Positions 47,733-59,619 of a DNA stretch of 64,000 bases are shown piece by piece; position 1 is the stretch's first letter; the number at the start of each line of letters is the position of its first letter. A program made the translations under genes and the position numbers. A model generated the notes under the pieces. The model saw nothing but the letters and a program-made list of their open reading frames with translations. It ran no database searches and had not been told where the DNA came from. The stretch covers positions 310,001 to 374,000 of the forward strand of contig JAYXKI010000017.1 in NCBI GenBank assembly GCA_037892935.1, in the 5' to 3' direction. Source of the stretch: Phlebopus portentosus (lineage: Eukaryota > Basidiomycota > Agaricomycetes > Boletales > Boletinellaceae).

Positions 47733-50510
47733 TCAACACCCCTCCTCATCCTCCTCTTTCAAACTAAACACAAACGCGCCTCCAAATCGACTCGCCTTCC
47801 CCAGGCCCGCTCCTTCCCCAAACGCAGTGCTCGGCCTAGGCCTGAAACTCTCCTTCCTATTTCGTACAGACCGCCCAACGGCAATTGCGGCGCCAGCCTT
47901 ACCTGGCGTCCGACCACCGGGCGTACGTCCTTTCTTCCCTGGGGAGACTCTCGACTTGCTTGCAGCTGTACCGCGGACGGACCGAGAAGCAGCCGAAGTG
48001 ACACCCATGAGCGTGAATGCTTTACTCGCAGGAATCGAGGACGTAGAAGCAGCTACCGGACGCCTAGCACTATTCCCGTTCGTAGCAGCCCGCGAAGACG
48101 ATGAAGGGTACCCGAGTCCTATACCAGCTGTGCGCCCACTTCGTAGCTGCATCGTACTTCCCGTCCGAGTAGCAGAAGAATTTGCAGTGGAAGTAGAGGT
48201 GGAAGTAGAGGTGGAGGACGGGGTTCTCGTTTTCTTCTGTACACTGGAACTTCCCAATCCAGTAGTGTTGGTATTGGCAGCCCGGCTACTCCCAAACGGC
48301 GCTCTGCCTAGCAGCGTACCAGTTTCTTTCTCCTTCGCGGTAGAACTCACGCTAGCAGTGACAGGCCTCGCCCTCGTCATCCCACTCGTATTCGATACAA
48401 CTCTCGCCCTCTTCGGCGGGTTACTCTCGCTATCACTGCTTGCAGCCCCGCTTCTAGAAACAGTCCTCTTCATCCCTGTCTGCGGCGTCGTCGCCCGCGG
48501 GGGTACAGATCCAGCCCTACTCCCTGGACGCTGGTTTGAGTTTGAATTTCTAGTCGTCGCGCCGAGAGATTCGAGAACCTCAAGCATCCGAGCTCCATTT
48601 ACCAGGAACGGTCTACCTTCCGATTCTTCCCAAGCTGGGATGGAGAGTAACAGCTCTTGTTCAAGCTATCATATTTATATAATTGTTAGCTCCTACATCC
48701 CACTTCAAAGAAAAGAAAATCTACATGCCCTGGGTTTCTCCCGCATAACCCTCTTCCTCATCTTCTCTTCTCTCAGCAGCCTTCCAGGATCGCCTCTCGG
48801 TCCTCTCCCAAGCAACCGACTCTGATCTGCCGCGGCAGCAGCAAGCTCCTTCTCTCCCTCACATATCTCAAAGTACTTCCTGATACTAGCGAGTAAGGGA
48901 GCCTTTCGGCGTTTTTCTTCTTTCAGACGCGAAATCTCTTCTTCATGTGTGGTCAGAAGATCTTCGGAGTGCTCGTCTACAATAAATGGATAAGAAGAAA
49001 ACTGTCAAGACTGAAAGGAAGGAAAATAGTATTCACTCACCATCCGTGAACGGAGCAAACTCCGCCCTCTCCTCTTCCCCATACATAAGCTCATCCCACA
49101 GCGCGTCAATCTCCACACGCGCATTCCCCACAAAAATACTCATACTCTCCCTCTTCAACTCCAGCATCCTCTCTAGCTCCTCTTCATACGCTCTCACCAC
49201 TCCCTCTGTACTCCCTCTGTGATTATCAACGAACGCGTCAATATCCTCATCTTCCACGCCCATCCGCTTCCACAGAGCCTCAAGTTGATCGTACATAGCT
49301 TGAATATGTGTCTCCCGTCGCATTTTTATTTCCTCGAGGTGGGATTTGGTGTTTTCAGCCCAGTGTAGGAGCTCGAGTGTTGGCTGGACACCTTCGAGTC
49401 CGAAGAGAGGGTTAGATTCGACGGATTTGCCTTCATTCTCAGCTTCGACCACTCGAGAGAGGAAGTTGGCGTATATTCTACTATAGTCCGGTGCCGGCTC
49501 GGATTCTGGAACTAAGGGCGTGTTACCTCTGGCGCTGCCTCTTCCGCGTGGACAAGGTGTAGGCGTTGCAATGGATGAAATGGACGAAACGGAAGACAGG
49601 AAAGGATCGCTCGGTTTGAGAGACAGTGATGGGATGCGCGAAGTAGGTGGCTGAAGAGAAGTAGAGGGAGCGGAGAATAAGTCATCATCGTCGCATGACG
49701 GAGGTGGGATATCTAATTCTTGATAAAGCCAGTCCATCTGCAGGAAGGTGGCTGACAGTTGTTGAAGTCGTCGATTCTAAGGAGACAATGACCTATCAAT
49801 TGAGAATAGTAATCACACAGAAATGAGAACCCACAATCTCGCCTTTACCACGAGCCAATTCCTTCTCCATCTTAGAAAACCTGTCGGACGTGACCTCGCG
49901 AAGAGGCTGTTTCGCGTCTGATATACTTTCGCCATATGCAGGTGGAGGCTCAGTCAAGTCCAACGAGAAGAACTCAGGACCCAAGATATTGGACAGTGAC
50001 AGTACCCGATTCGTCAAGTTCGTCAATTGCTCGACTTTGGCTTTGTACAACTGAGCCGATATCATTTCAATCCAATCACTGCTCGATAGAAATAAGTCAA
50101 CAACTCACATGATCGAGTTTCTCGAGATATTGGTTCAACATCTCGTGCCTAACGGGCAAGACCTGCTGTTTCCTCAACTCCCCAACACTCGCAGAAACAG
50201 CTTTGGTATGTCCGCCCAGCGCCTTGGTATACCTGATACATTCCCGCTCAACCGAGTCGCATTTCATCATCCATTTATCCACCTCCTGTCTCCGCAGATC
50301 GATCTGTTCTTCAACACACGAAGCGAGTCGCTGGTGTAACGAATTGAGCTCATCCGTCAGCGCAGATTGCGGCAGACCGAGCTGAGCATGGAGAGTCGGG
50401 AGGAGTTGAGTTTGCGTTTGAAGGTGGTTGTGCAGTGAGTCGAGAAGAGATGATATTGTCAAAGGTGGCTCATTGGCCGAGCGCGATGGCGAGGAGTCGT
50501 TTATCGTCAT
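47733..50510 (-). CDS. ASE1: Ase1/PRC1/MAP65 microtubule-bundling protein
   Basis: Starts at ATG 50510 (MTINDSSPSRSANEPP). Exon 1 is coiled-coil-like (SLLDSLHNHLQTQTQ, CVEEQIDLRRQEVDKWMMKC); a 58-nt GTGAGT..CTCAG intron joins it in phase to LYKAKVEQLTNLTNRVLSLS. The next exons carry MDWLYQELDIPP and the spectrin-like microtubule-binding block (HIQAMYDQLEALWKRMGVED, EELERMLELKRESMSIFVGN, EIDALWDELMYGEEER), then a basic Ser/Thr-rich tail with SRVSPGKKGRTPGGRTPGKA. MAP65 proteins crosslink antiparallel microtubules at the anaphase spindle midzone; the tail is a usual CDK/Aurora target region. The tail includes a Ser-Thr dipeptide repeat at about 48185-48215. About 800 residues in all. Confidence 0.92.
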
Positions 50511-50753
50511 GTTCGTCGAGCTCCTCGTCGTGGTTTATGGTGAAGCGAAGCGGTGGCGAGACGCGTCGAACGGAATACGAAACGAACGAACAACGGCAGT
50601 TGCCATAATTGGCAGACGCGATACTTACATAATCTCTGGCACGCTCGGCTAGCTGAGATCACACTCACTCCTCCCCTCCTCAACTACATATAGCTGTTAG
50701 CTTAGGCCATTGCGCCTGTTCCGTTCTTTCCTCTACTTTCTTGTCTTGTAATA
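50511..50753. promoter_or_regulatory. Divergent promoter region between ASE1 and the CAMKL kinase
   Basis: These 243 bp separate two start codons facing away from each other and must contain both core promoters. I see no strong TATA box. CT-rich stretches (CTCACTCCTCCCCTCCTC) precede the kinase start, as is common in fungi. Confidence 0.4.
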
Positions 50754-53700
50754 ATGTCGATACAGGGTCACAAATATTCGGCCTCGCTCTCCCAGAACCA
50801 CAAGGCTCAGCTCGCAAATGCCTACAATGAGCTCGGCAAGGAGCTCTCTTCCACAAAAATAAAGGTCGTAGGAAATTATACCCTGGGCAGAGTCATCGGC
50901 GAAGGTGCGTTGCTTGCGTTCAACTCCAGTCCGAATATCTTATTTATGTTACGCATTTGCAGGGACATATGGCACAGTTCGCCTGGGCACGCACAGACTC
51001 ACCTCAACCCGTGTAGCAATAAAACAGATCCCTAAAGCCATGTCCGCCGCCCTCACACGCGAAATACACCACCATCGACGCCTGCATCACCCTCATGTCT
51101 GTAAATTATACGAAGTCATCGCAACAGAGTCTACCATCTGGCTCGTCACAGAACTCTGCTCCGGTGGCGAGCTATTCGACTACCTAGCCGAGAAGGGCCG
51201 TTTATCGGAAGACGAGAGCAAAACTATCTTCGGACAGCTATGTCTTGCGGTTGCGTATATACATGAGAAGGGTGTCGTGCATCGCGATTTGAAGTTGGAG
51301 AATGTATTGCTGGATGAACGATGCAGAGTCAAACTCGGTGATTTTGGTTTCACCCGAGAATTCGAACGCGGTGCTTTGCTCGACACGTACTGTGGCACCA
51401 CCGGGTACATTACACTGCTCTTGCATTCTCGTTTACAAATTATTTACTTAATCGTACTTCCAGCTACGCTGCACCAGAAATGCTGCTGGGCAAAAAGTAC
51501 CTCGGTCCGGGTGAGTCCGTGACGTCACTCTCACTCTACTTCACTTCGTCGTCGTGTTATTCTCGTGTTACTGACGAGGATCCAACAGAGGTAGACATCT
51601 GGTCTATGGGCATCATACTCTACTGCCTCCTCACAGGCACCCTGCCCTTCGATGACGACGACGAATCCATCATGCGCGAGAAGATCATCATCGGCGAGTT
51701 TGAGAACCCAGATTGGTTATCTGCAGGTAGGCAATTGTAACAATCGTGTAACTCTAATTGATGTCATTCACTTTGTAGACGCACGGGACCTACTCGCTCA
51801 CATCCTGCAACACGACCCCTCAAAGCGTCTCACAATCCCACAAATTTTGGCTCATCCGTGGTTCTCCCGTCCTCCTCCTACCACTGCCGAAAACGAAAAC
51901 GAAGCTGTTTCTGCCACGAGTGCGACTTATCCCATCTCCTCGTCCACGTCCGTTCCGCGAGCTTCCTCTGCTGAACCATCAAACTCAGTGCATCATCTCC
52001 CTTCCCCTTCCCCATCCACTTCTGAAGCAAGCTTCCACTCGGCTCCCTCCCAGCAATCCTCGCCTCTCTATCAGCAGCCTACTTCATCCATATCTACCCG
52101 AGATGAATCTCCGGATGAATCTGTCACTATGGTAGGAGTGGACGATATCAGCCTCGACAGTAACGCAAGCGAAGCGACTGTAAAACAACTAAAGGAAAAC
52201 GGTAGGAAGCACCACGAGAAGGATGTGGCAGAACCTGCATCGAGACGGAAGAAATCCACTTCTACAAAAGGTTCGGGTGAAAGAGAAGGCAACGGCAAGA
52301 AGGTATCGCTAACACTCGAAGAAGAGGAATTTCCTATGTCTGGGAAGCAGCTCGAGACCACTCGATCCCAAAACGCTTCATTCCCACATCTCGGGATCCC
52401 TCGCCCTCTCAAAAACCCCTTCCAAGTCCGTCCTTCGGAGGTCAGTCCCCAGCGTCGGCACCGCCAACAGCATACCCAACCCGCACACCCGCACGTACAA
52501 AGCGTCGCTCAGTCTCCTCCATCCTCTCCCAACCATCCTCTCCCACTTCAGACACTGGCGATCACCAACACGCACACTTCCCGCCTCAGGACTTTGCCGC
52601 GCTTCTCCGCACGCCCGCCCCCCTCCTCTTCAGCACTCCGCTAGAACGCTCTCTACTCAACAACCTCAGCGCACTCGGGTTCGACATCGGGCAGATGGTG
52701 CATAGTGTGCTGAGCGATGCGTGCGATGCCTCCGGCGCGATTTGGTGGATGCTCAAACGAAAAGCGGAGAAGAAGGCTCTAGAGGCCGCATTTGAGAAGG
52801 CCGCGAAGGCTAAGCAAGCTGAAGCGAGCGCGGGAGTCGAAACTGAGATCGAGACTGAGTTGGAGAATAACGGTCCTCTGAACCTGAACCAGCCTTCTCC
52901 GGGCCTGGCACCAGGGTCAAGCATACCAGAAGAATCTAATTTAGACGAGATTGACAAGACAGCATCAGGAACCGCCTCAAAGAGCAAAATCGATCAATCT
53001 CATCCTGCGCCAGAACTAACGTTCATACCGCCCACTCCAACAGTAGCAGCGACTCAAGGAGATTCCTCTCAGCAGCAGCAGCAGCAGAGAAAGAAATCGA
53101 CTTCCCCACCCGTCACGCCTCCGCGCTCCAAATCCCCTCGGTCCTACCTCTCACCAACGCCCACGTCAATGGACTCTCCCAAATCCAGTCCATCCACACC
53201 CAACGCGAAAGACAAAGACAAGGACTCTAAGAGCCGGAGTAGTAATAGCAGCGGTAAACCCCGCTCAGGGAGTGTGAGCATCGTCCAACGCGCAACGATG
53301 ACAGCGCTGGAAGCTGCTGGGCTGGTACGAAAGCGATCTGCGGAGGCTGTTAAAGAGAAGGAGGACAAGGAGAAGGAAAGAGATAAGGAGAAAGAGAAAG
53401 ACGATCAGACGTCCTCGTCACTGGACTCCCGAAACAGTCATCAAGGGAATGGGCACAACGGACCAGCGCGACTTACCAAGTCCCCTCCGATTCGTCCTGT
53501 CAAGGATCACAAGGACAATCATTCCTTGCCTCCACTTGCTCCACCAGTCACACCGGAGCGCGAGCGTACAATCCCTACAAGCCTTCCCAGTGCCTCTCCC
53601 TGGATTCCGGTCTCGCGATCATCTACGTTCACAACCGCGCCGCCGACACTGGCCAACTCCCCAGGCAACACGAACAACTTCGGCGTTGGTGAGCACCATC

Positions 53701-55280
53701 ATCACACAAAATTGATGGGTGGTCCGTTACGGAATCGCAGCAGCCTCCTGACGACTTTCCGTATGTGGTTCAACGAAGATCGGAAGGGAAAACGGAAAGC
53801 CTCCGTGCCACCTCCCATTAATATAACCTCTTCTAACTCTTCATCCGCTCCTGGTGCAGCAGGCGGTGTGCCCGCGTCGCCTAGGGCAGGTGGAGGAACG
53901 CGTGGCGGAACTTTCAAGAGACGGGGAGGATGGAACGGTCCGAAACCCCGTGCGAAGCGAGCGTCGATATCCTCTCGTCGCTCAAGCAGCGTGAACTCGC
54001 GGCGTTCGAGCGTAGCATCCATGCAGATGGTCCTCATGGAGAGGGATTCTACCGCTCCGCATCACACTGGCACCGGTGGAATGGTAGACATATCGCGGCA
54101 ACGAAGCGACGCCTCCCGACGTTCCTTCACTCCCAACTCCGAAGCCGAGCGGGAAGTCCATTCCTCACGACCATCGTCGACACGGAGCTACAGCATGCAG
54201 AACAATGGCACCAATCGACATCATCGGAAGTCTCCCTCGGCGGGATCGGGCGCGTCGGCTGCTCGATACGCTAGCGGTGGTGGTGCACCTCCTTTGAAGC
54301 AGTACCACCGACGTGCAGGGTCGAGCTCCTCAACGCGGGTCATAAGGCAAGCACGGACGTCGTCTCACCAATCCCAGTCGCAAAATCGGCCCGCTCACGT
54401 TCGATCAAACTCAACCACCTCTTCCGTTCACTCTCTTCCATCCTCCCGTCCGGGATCGTTCTATGACGCCTCTGAAGGTGAGAGCCGAAGGACTGACTCT
54501 CCATTCCGCGACGACTCATCCCGTCGTGGGGGATACAAAAACAAAGCCAACACCGTCCTTCTCGCGCAGAAGAAACACACGGCTCTGGGCGTACCTTCAG
54601 CATATACATCGAGCTTCATGACCTCCGTCTCCTCTTCACGCTCCAGCTGGAAGAAAGCCTGGGGTACTGAGCCTCCCGGTTGGCAATCCCGTCCTTCACA
54701 GTATCCCGTGGAAGTCTTGGCCATCTCTCCCGCTCCGGACCAGCCGATCACGATACGAGACGTCTTCAGCGGGCAAGGAAGACAATCTCTCAATCTCAAC
54801 AGTACCGGAACAGGCGGTTGTGGCGGTACCTATTCTAGCACCTACACCGGCGGAGACGAATCAGACTGGGTAGACGAGGACGAGGACTTCCCCGCATTCG
54901 CAGGCGGGCTAGGTCAAATTCCGCTGAACAAAACCTCATCTTCAACCCGTCAGGTGAACCACAACTACGACTTGCACCCCGTCGTCCAGCTCTTGCCTGT
55001 CCCATTCCGAGGTAACCGCAACACTCGCAGGACAGGTCGGACAAGCAATCGCGGGGGCGGCGGAGGTGGTAGCGGAGCGCGCGTAAGAGGAGTGGCGGGT
55101 CATTCGCCTATCACTGGCACGATGCCCCTCCCCGGGTCCGATAGCGCGCTTGACGCACCTCCGGGGCCGAGTATGAACGTGAACGAGCCGCGATTGAGTA
55201 GGAGGAACCTACCTAATAGTCGCGCACATCCTGCCTTCAAGTCTGCTATTGTTGAGGAGGATGAAGAAGAGGAGGAGTGA
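50754..55280 (+). CDS. Large CAMKL-type Ser/Thr protein kinase
   Basis: Exons begin at 50754 (MSIQGHKYSASLSQNH). The kinase domain covers about residues 40-300: YTLGRVIGE|GTYGTVRLG, VAIKQIPK, LVTELCSGGELFDYL, VHRDLKLENVLLD, LGDFGFTRE, DTYCGTTG|YAAPEMLLG, VDIWSMGIILYCLLTG and the end at ILAHPWF. A long disordered Ser/Pro-rich region follows. The frame of the first large exon (to about 52300) and that of 52695-55280 differ, so one intron or a frame change lies at about 52300-52450; the second frame is already open there (PTRTPARTKRRSVSS). A conserved-looking block comes next: LFSTPLERSLLNNLSALGFD, IGQMVHSVLSDACDAS, GAIWWMLKRKAEKK, UBA-like. The tail has poly-Q, SR-like and acidic stretches, ending VEEDEEEEE. 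About 1,380 residues; nearest to the Kin4/Snf1-related branch, not assigned further. Confidence 0.85.
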
Positions 55281-56075
55281 TTGACCGAGTGAGGCGGGCT
55301 ATCATTGGTGATATTTGATTCATATGACGAACATCGTTCTTCTTTCTTTTCCCTTTTCCTTTGGTCTCTTCGCTTCATGTTTCAGATGCACCTGTCTACA
55401 TGTACACATTGCATCACCTGCTTTCGTTCTCGTCACCATCGTATCATAATTCAATACTCGTCCTATATCTATTATTCTCCCCCGCTATCTCTCTTTCTCC
55501 CTTTTCCTTCTTATTGGATTTCCTTCTATCTCACAAGCATGCATCTTCTATCTGTTAATGGTTACATCCTCCTCCATCTTCGCTCTTCCCTTATATATTT
55601 GACACATTACTTTCTCTTCTCGCCGTGCTGGAGCCGGAATAATACTCGCTGGCGGGATTACATATTGTCTCTCTTTATTTCTGCCCGTAAGCCGCAATCA
55701 CATTTACCTAAGTTTTCGGACTCCCTATCATACCATATCTATTATATCTTAGCTCTTACCCCGTTGGTTTTTTTTTTTTTTTTTTTTTCGCTTTGTTTAC
55801 TTTACCCTTCTTGTATACATACATATTGAACGAACATTTTGCTAGGTAGTTATACGGAATAGAATTGCATTTTTTCTCTTCAAGTGGTCTTTATCTTCTT
55901 TCGAGAAAGGGATGAGTCTCGATCAATCAGAGATGGACACATCTGTCAACGTGAAGGAGATGAAGGTATCTGAGAGGACAGGGCGGAAGGAGGCGAAGGA
56001 CAGAAAGGAAGAGATGGCTGAAGGGTTGAAGGGCATTGGGGGGAAGAAGTGGGGATGGCTAATACAAGAAAGTAG
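55281..56075. other. Convergent 3' flanks
   Basis: Strongly pyrimidine-biased on the + strand up to about 55800, consistent with a long kinase 3' UTR. The + strand frame 55912-56433 overlaps the real exon of the minus-strand F-box-like gene and is a shadow. Confidence 0.45.
55768..55788. repeat. Homopolymer T tract (21 nt)
   Basis: An uninterrupted run of 21 T follows CCGTTGG in the pyrimidine-rich 3' flank of the kinase gene. Such tracts are prone to sequencing-length error. Confidence 0.9.
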
Positions 56076-57334
56076 TCATTCGTACAAATACTTCGAAATC
56101 CTATTCCAATCGCTCCCGTTCTCAAATTCATTCATCGAAATAAATCGCCACTCCACTCTCTTCAAATTCGGCGGGATCTTCTTGTTAATCATCTTTCTCT
56201 CGAGGCAAGTATCGAGGAGGGCGGAGTCTCGATCCATCAAGGAGAGACACATCTCGCACTCGCCTGTCCAAGGGAAGGATCTGAAGGTGTTTGAGGTAGT
56301 AGATGGAAGGGAGGAAGGGAAAGAAGAAGGGAACATAAATGGTCGAGGACCATGCTTGACGCCTACTGTGACCAAGACGGTGTGTAAATTAGGGAGGACT
56401 GAGAGTCGCGAAGCCCAGTGCGCCTGCATGTAATTCGAGCACAAAATATCAAAACTTGTTAGCGGTTGGTTTTTTTTCTTGAAAGTCTCAAACTAAACGC
56501 ACAGGTAAGCCCCTCCCATCCGGATACTTAAGGATCTTGTCCACGGGCAACGGACTAGAAAACCGTGGTAGAGAGCACGTAAAGCATAAGTTGCACCATA
56601 TCGATGGTTGTCTCCACCTCAGTTCTTCCAGCTGAGGCACTGCCTCTGCTATCAAGCGCACTGAATCAGGAACAGGATACAAATCATTATATATCTCCAG
56701 TTTCGTGATTGTATTCGTTTTGGTAATGGTGGTGGGAATAGGATTATCGTTAGGGATGCTCGTATCAGTGGCGTGTGTCCCGGACAAGCAAGAGGAAGTG
56801 CAACAGGAACCGATAACTTTCAGGTAATCTGAATATTCAGGAGTGTACTCCAGGTTGAGCAATTGATCTCCCGGTACAGGAAGAATAAGTCGCACGCTTC
56901 GTAACGACCGACCCGCGAAACGAGTAAAGAAGTCGCGTGCTGCGTTCAGACCCGGGTCGACACCGATCACCCCATGCCAGATCATTGCACTGATAATGAG
57001 GAGCGACTAAGATTGTATGAGCTGAATAGAAATCTTTTGCAACTTACGTGGTATACCTGAACACGAACGGGTAACGCTCCTCATACACGTTCCAATCATC
57101 ATCGCTCCGTATATGAAGGACATGAAACCAGTTTCTCAAAGCCATATGCCGCAAGGCTTTGGATGCCATCACATATCCTTGGATGTCCGTCCATGTTGGT
57201 TTGAAAAAGGTGTCGATGTCAGATAAATCTACCGAGTCCTCTAACCCAAGAGTAGAGCTGGAACAAGGTGATGATATGAAATAAGCTATCCTCCACAATA
57301 GTTCCTCGGGAAGAGTTGGTCTGCAGTCCTGCAT
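56076..57334 (-). CDS. F-box-like protein
   Basis: Three exons from ATG 57334. Exon 1 has MQDCRPTLPEELLWRIAYFI and SKALRHMALRNWFHVLHI, an F-box-like N-terminus. A GTAAGT..TCAG intron joins ..FRYT to AMIWHGVIGVDPGLNAARD. Exon 2 carries SLRSVRLILPVPGD and QLEELRWRQPSIWC. A GTGCGT..GCAG intron leads in phase to AHWASRLSVLPNLHTVLV and ends GSDWNRISKYLYE at 56076. About 370 residues with LRR-like spacing of Leu in the middle. It resembles basidiomycete F-box proteins in layout but has no sharp second half of the F-box, so the family call is moderate. Confidence 0.7.
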
Positions 57335-57782
57335 TTGCTCAGATTTATGTATCGGTAAGAGGGAAAGATCGTAGTCAAGGAATGATGAGCAGGTCTGGAT
57401 CTGCTTCTGTCGATCTTCCAGTGCTGATTACAGATCGGTGCAAAGCAATCGTCGGAAATTGCTTCAAACTGTTTCGCTCTGAATCACTCAGAGTCCTCAT
57501 GCACACCTATCCTCAACCAAGAATATCTAGATTTCTCCATCATCTTACAACTTTGCTTGAACAGCACCTGCAAGATGAATCGTAAAGACGTTAGGCTCAA
57601 AAGACGTTTCATTATTTACAAACACCTAACCACCACAGCAGAAAAGAAAGCAAGAATAAAAAGATAATAAAGCGGTCCGTTTTGCTAAGCGATCCTTTTA
57701 TTTCACCTTCCCCATAGAAGAAGACGAAGAACGGCCCTTTTTATTGTCTCAGTGCTATATAATGTCCTGAGAAATATCCTTT
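57335..57782. other. Intergenic region
   Basis: Upstream of the F-box-like gene and downstream of the peroxiredoxin gene (both minus). The + strand frame 57316-57585 has no recognisable domain. AT-rich near 57600-57670. Confidence 0.4.
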
Positions 57783-59132
57783 TCAAGATGCTGCCGCCGT
57801 CTCAGCATTAGGAGCAGGAGCACCTTCCGTCTCCTCGGAAGCAGTAGCAGCAACGGGCTCAGCTGGTTCGACAGCTGCACTAGCTGCAGCACTCGCAGCA
57901 GCGACATCAGCATTGTCAGGCTCTCTGACCGCCTCTGGAGCTTCCGTCTTGCCGACCTCGAGCGCTTTGATGAACTCGAAAGCGAGACGTGGACTGAAAG
58001 GGGGGAAAGCAGATTGAACAAGTCAGCGAAGTTTCTTTCCTCTGGGATAAACGGTCGACTCGTGATGGAGATAGAGGCAGGCGAGTAAAACGGCAAGAGA
58101 TGACCCCAAAGCGAAAATTCTGAGCCATCATTGGATGGTAAGGTTGCGGAGAGAAACAGCAATGATCACTGACCTATCTACAGGCTTTACGGGCATCCTT
58201 TTATCAACAAGCTTTCCACCAGCGAACACAAAATGGCTCCTGGGAGTCTTGGCACCATTTCCGGTCAACTTCTCAATGAGCGCACGATCCGGGTCAGAAA
58301 GCAGTGGGAAAGGGAGGGATTTCTGCGTTACATGCAGAGAAATCAATGTACGTATCAAATCTGGGATGATCAATACTCTTACCTTATCTTTCCACTTCTT
58401 CTGCTTGTCAGGAGCATCAGCCGAAAGGCAGTACACAGCGAAGTCCAGCGAAGTGAAGTCTGAGCTCATGTCTCGGAATCCGCAAGCTTGAGTAGTGCAT
58501 CCCGCTACCAAAGCAAAACAGAAATGTGAAGCGCATCAATACTATCCCCAACGCAACGGGATAAAAATAGGAGACATACGTGTGTCAGCCTTCGGGACCA
58601 AGAATAGTACGACACCCTTCTTGTTTTCTGCAAGGCTCTGTACCTTTACCTCCTCGCCCTGTTCATTCTTGAGAAGGAGGTCTGGAAGGGGCTCGCCGAG
58701 TTTCAGACCTGCTTCTGCTTCGTCGGCCTTCTTTGCCTGTGAACCCCGTATTCGAGTTCACCGTTAGAAGGAATAGGAAAAGAAAGCTGTAAATAAAGAA
58801 ACAGGGATATAAGCCCACCTTCTTGGGTTTCCCGTCCGCTCCGTCAGCACCCGCAAGATCATCTGCAGAGCGTTTCTTCGCCGCCCTTCCACCACCTCTC
58901 TTGGCCTTCGACGGAGTGCCATCGCTCGCGGGCGCCGCGCTGGTAGTCGCGGTAATTCGTGAAGAACGACGCCGTGCACCAGTTTCCTTCTTCTCCTCTT
59001 CCTCTTCGTTTCTTCCTTCTTTTCCTCGTCTTTCTGATCCTCCCTCTTCGAGTGCTCGTCTACGGACATCTTGTCCGGAGTTTCCTGAGTCTCCTGCGTC
59101 GTAGTCGCAGCTTCAGCTTCCACAGTCGACAT
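57783..59132 (-). CDS. DOT5: Dot5/Bcp-type nuclear peroxiredoxin
   Basis: Exons from ATG 59132 (MSTVEAEAATTTQETQE) to GCA GCA TCT TGA at 57783. A basic N-terminal segment GARRRSSRITATTS and KKRSADDLAG resembles the nuclear leader of Dot5. The catalytic core is VVLFLVPKADT|PGCTTQACGFRD (the peroxidatic Cys in PGCT, the second Cys five residues on, as in Bcp), then AVYCLSADAPDKQKKWKDK|KSLPFPLLSDPDRALIEKL and RSHFVFAGGKLVDKRM. A long Ala/Glu-rich C-terminal tail is added. The enzyme reduces alkyl hydroperoxides using thioredoxin; Dot5 is nuclear and linked to telomeric silencing in yeast. The acidic N-terminal exon and the RRRSSR frame do not meet through any GT-AG intron I can find in the GAA/AAG-rich stretch near 59000. 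Confidence 0.86.
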
Positions 59133-59619
59133 TATTCGTCAGTTAACTTCCGTAGAGCAAGAAACCCCCGTGTGGTACCACAGAATGGATGGTATAGTCA
59201 GTCCACTAGAAATCAACCTCAGTCAGCAAAGTTGCTTCTCTAATTTTCACACATTCTATTTTCTCATGACATGGAATGAATCCAGCCAAGCCTAACAATT
59301 CAACTACCCACCTCTATAAGTTTCTTTATTTCGACTGTTGCCAGAGAAGACGACGGCCTTGACCACTCAGTCGTCGTTGTTGTTGAACGAGAACAATAGG
59401 GTGAGCGGTCCACCGGACTCACGGGACTGAAACACGGAATGGAAGGCCAAGTGACACGAGAACACGGAGACGCCGAGCGCGTACGTAACGCGTTTCGTGA
59501 CAGCAACATTTACTTTTACGGTTAATTTTCGGGAAATAAATTATAAAATCCAGGAAAATAAATAAGGTATTTACGTGCGTACAAGGGGGTCGAGGTATGA
59601 AGCGTTCGCTCCAAAGCTA
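59133..59619. other. Intergenic region
   Basis: Peroxiredoxin promoter side and 3' flank of the repeat protein. The minus-strand frame 59300-59509 is Ser/Arg-rich without a domain and is not called. Confidence 0.4.

Noticed and set aside
47647..48825. 392-codon + strand frame
   Set aside because: Antisense to the Ser/Thr-rich tail of ASE1; the ASE1 frame continues a known family architecture.
55912..56433. 173-codon + strand frame
   Set aside because: Lies opposite the last exon of the F-box-like gene, whose splice-consistent frame is better supported.
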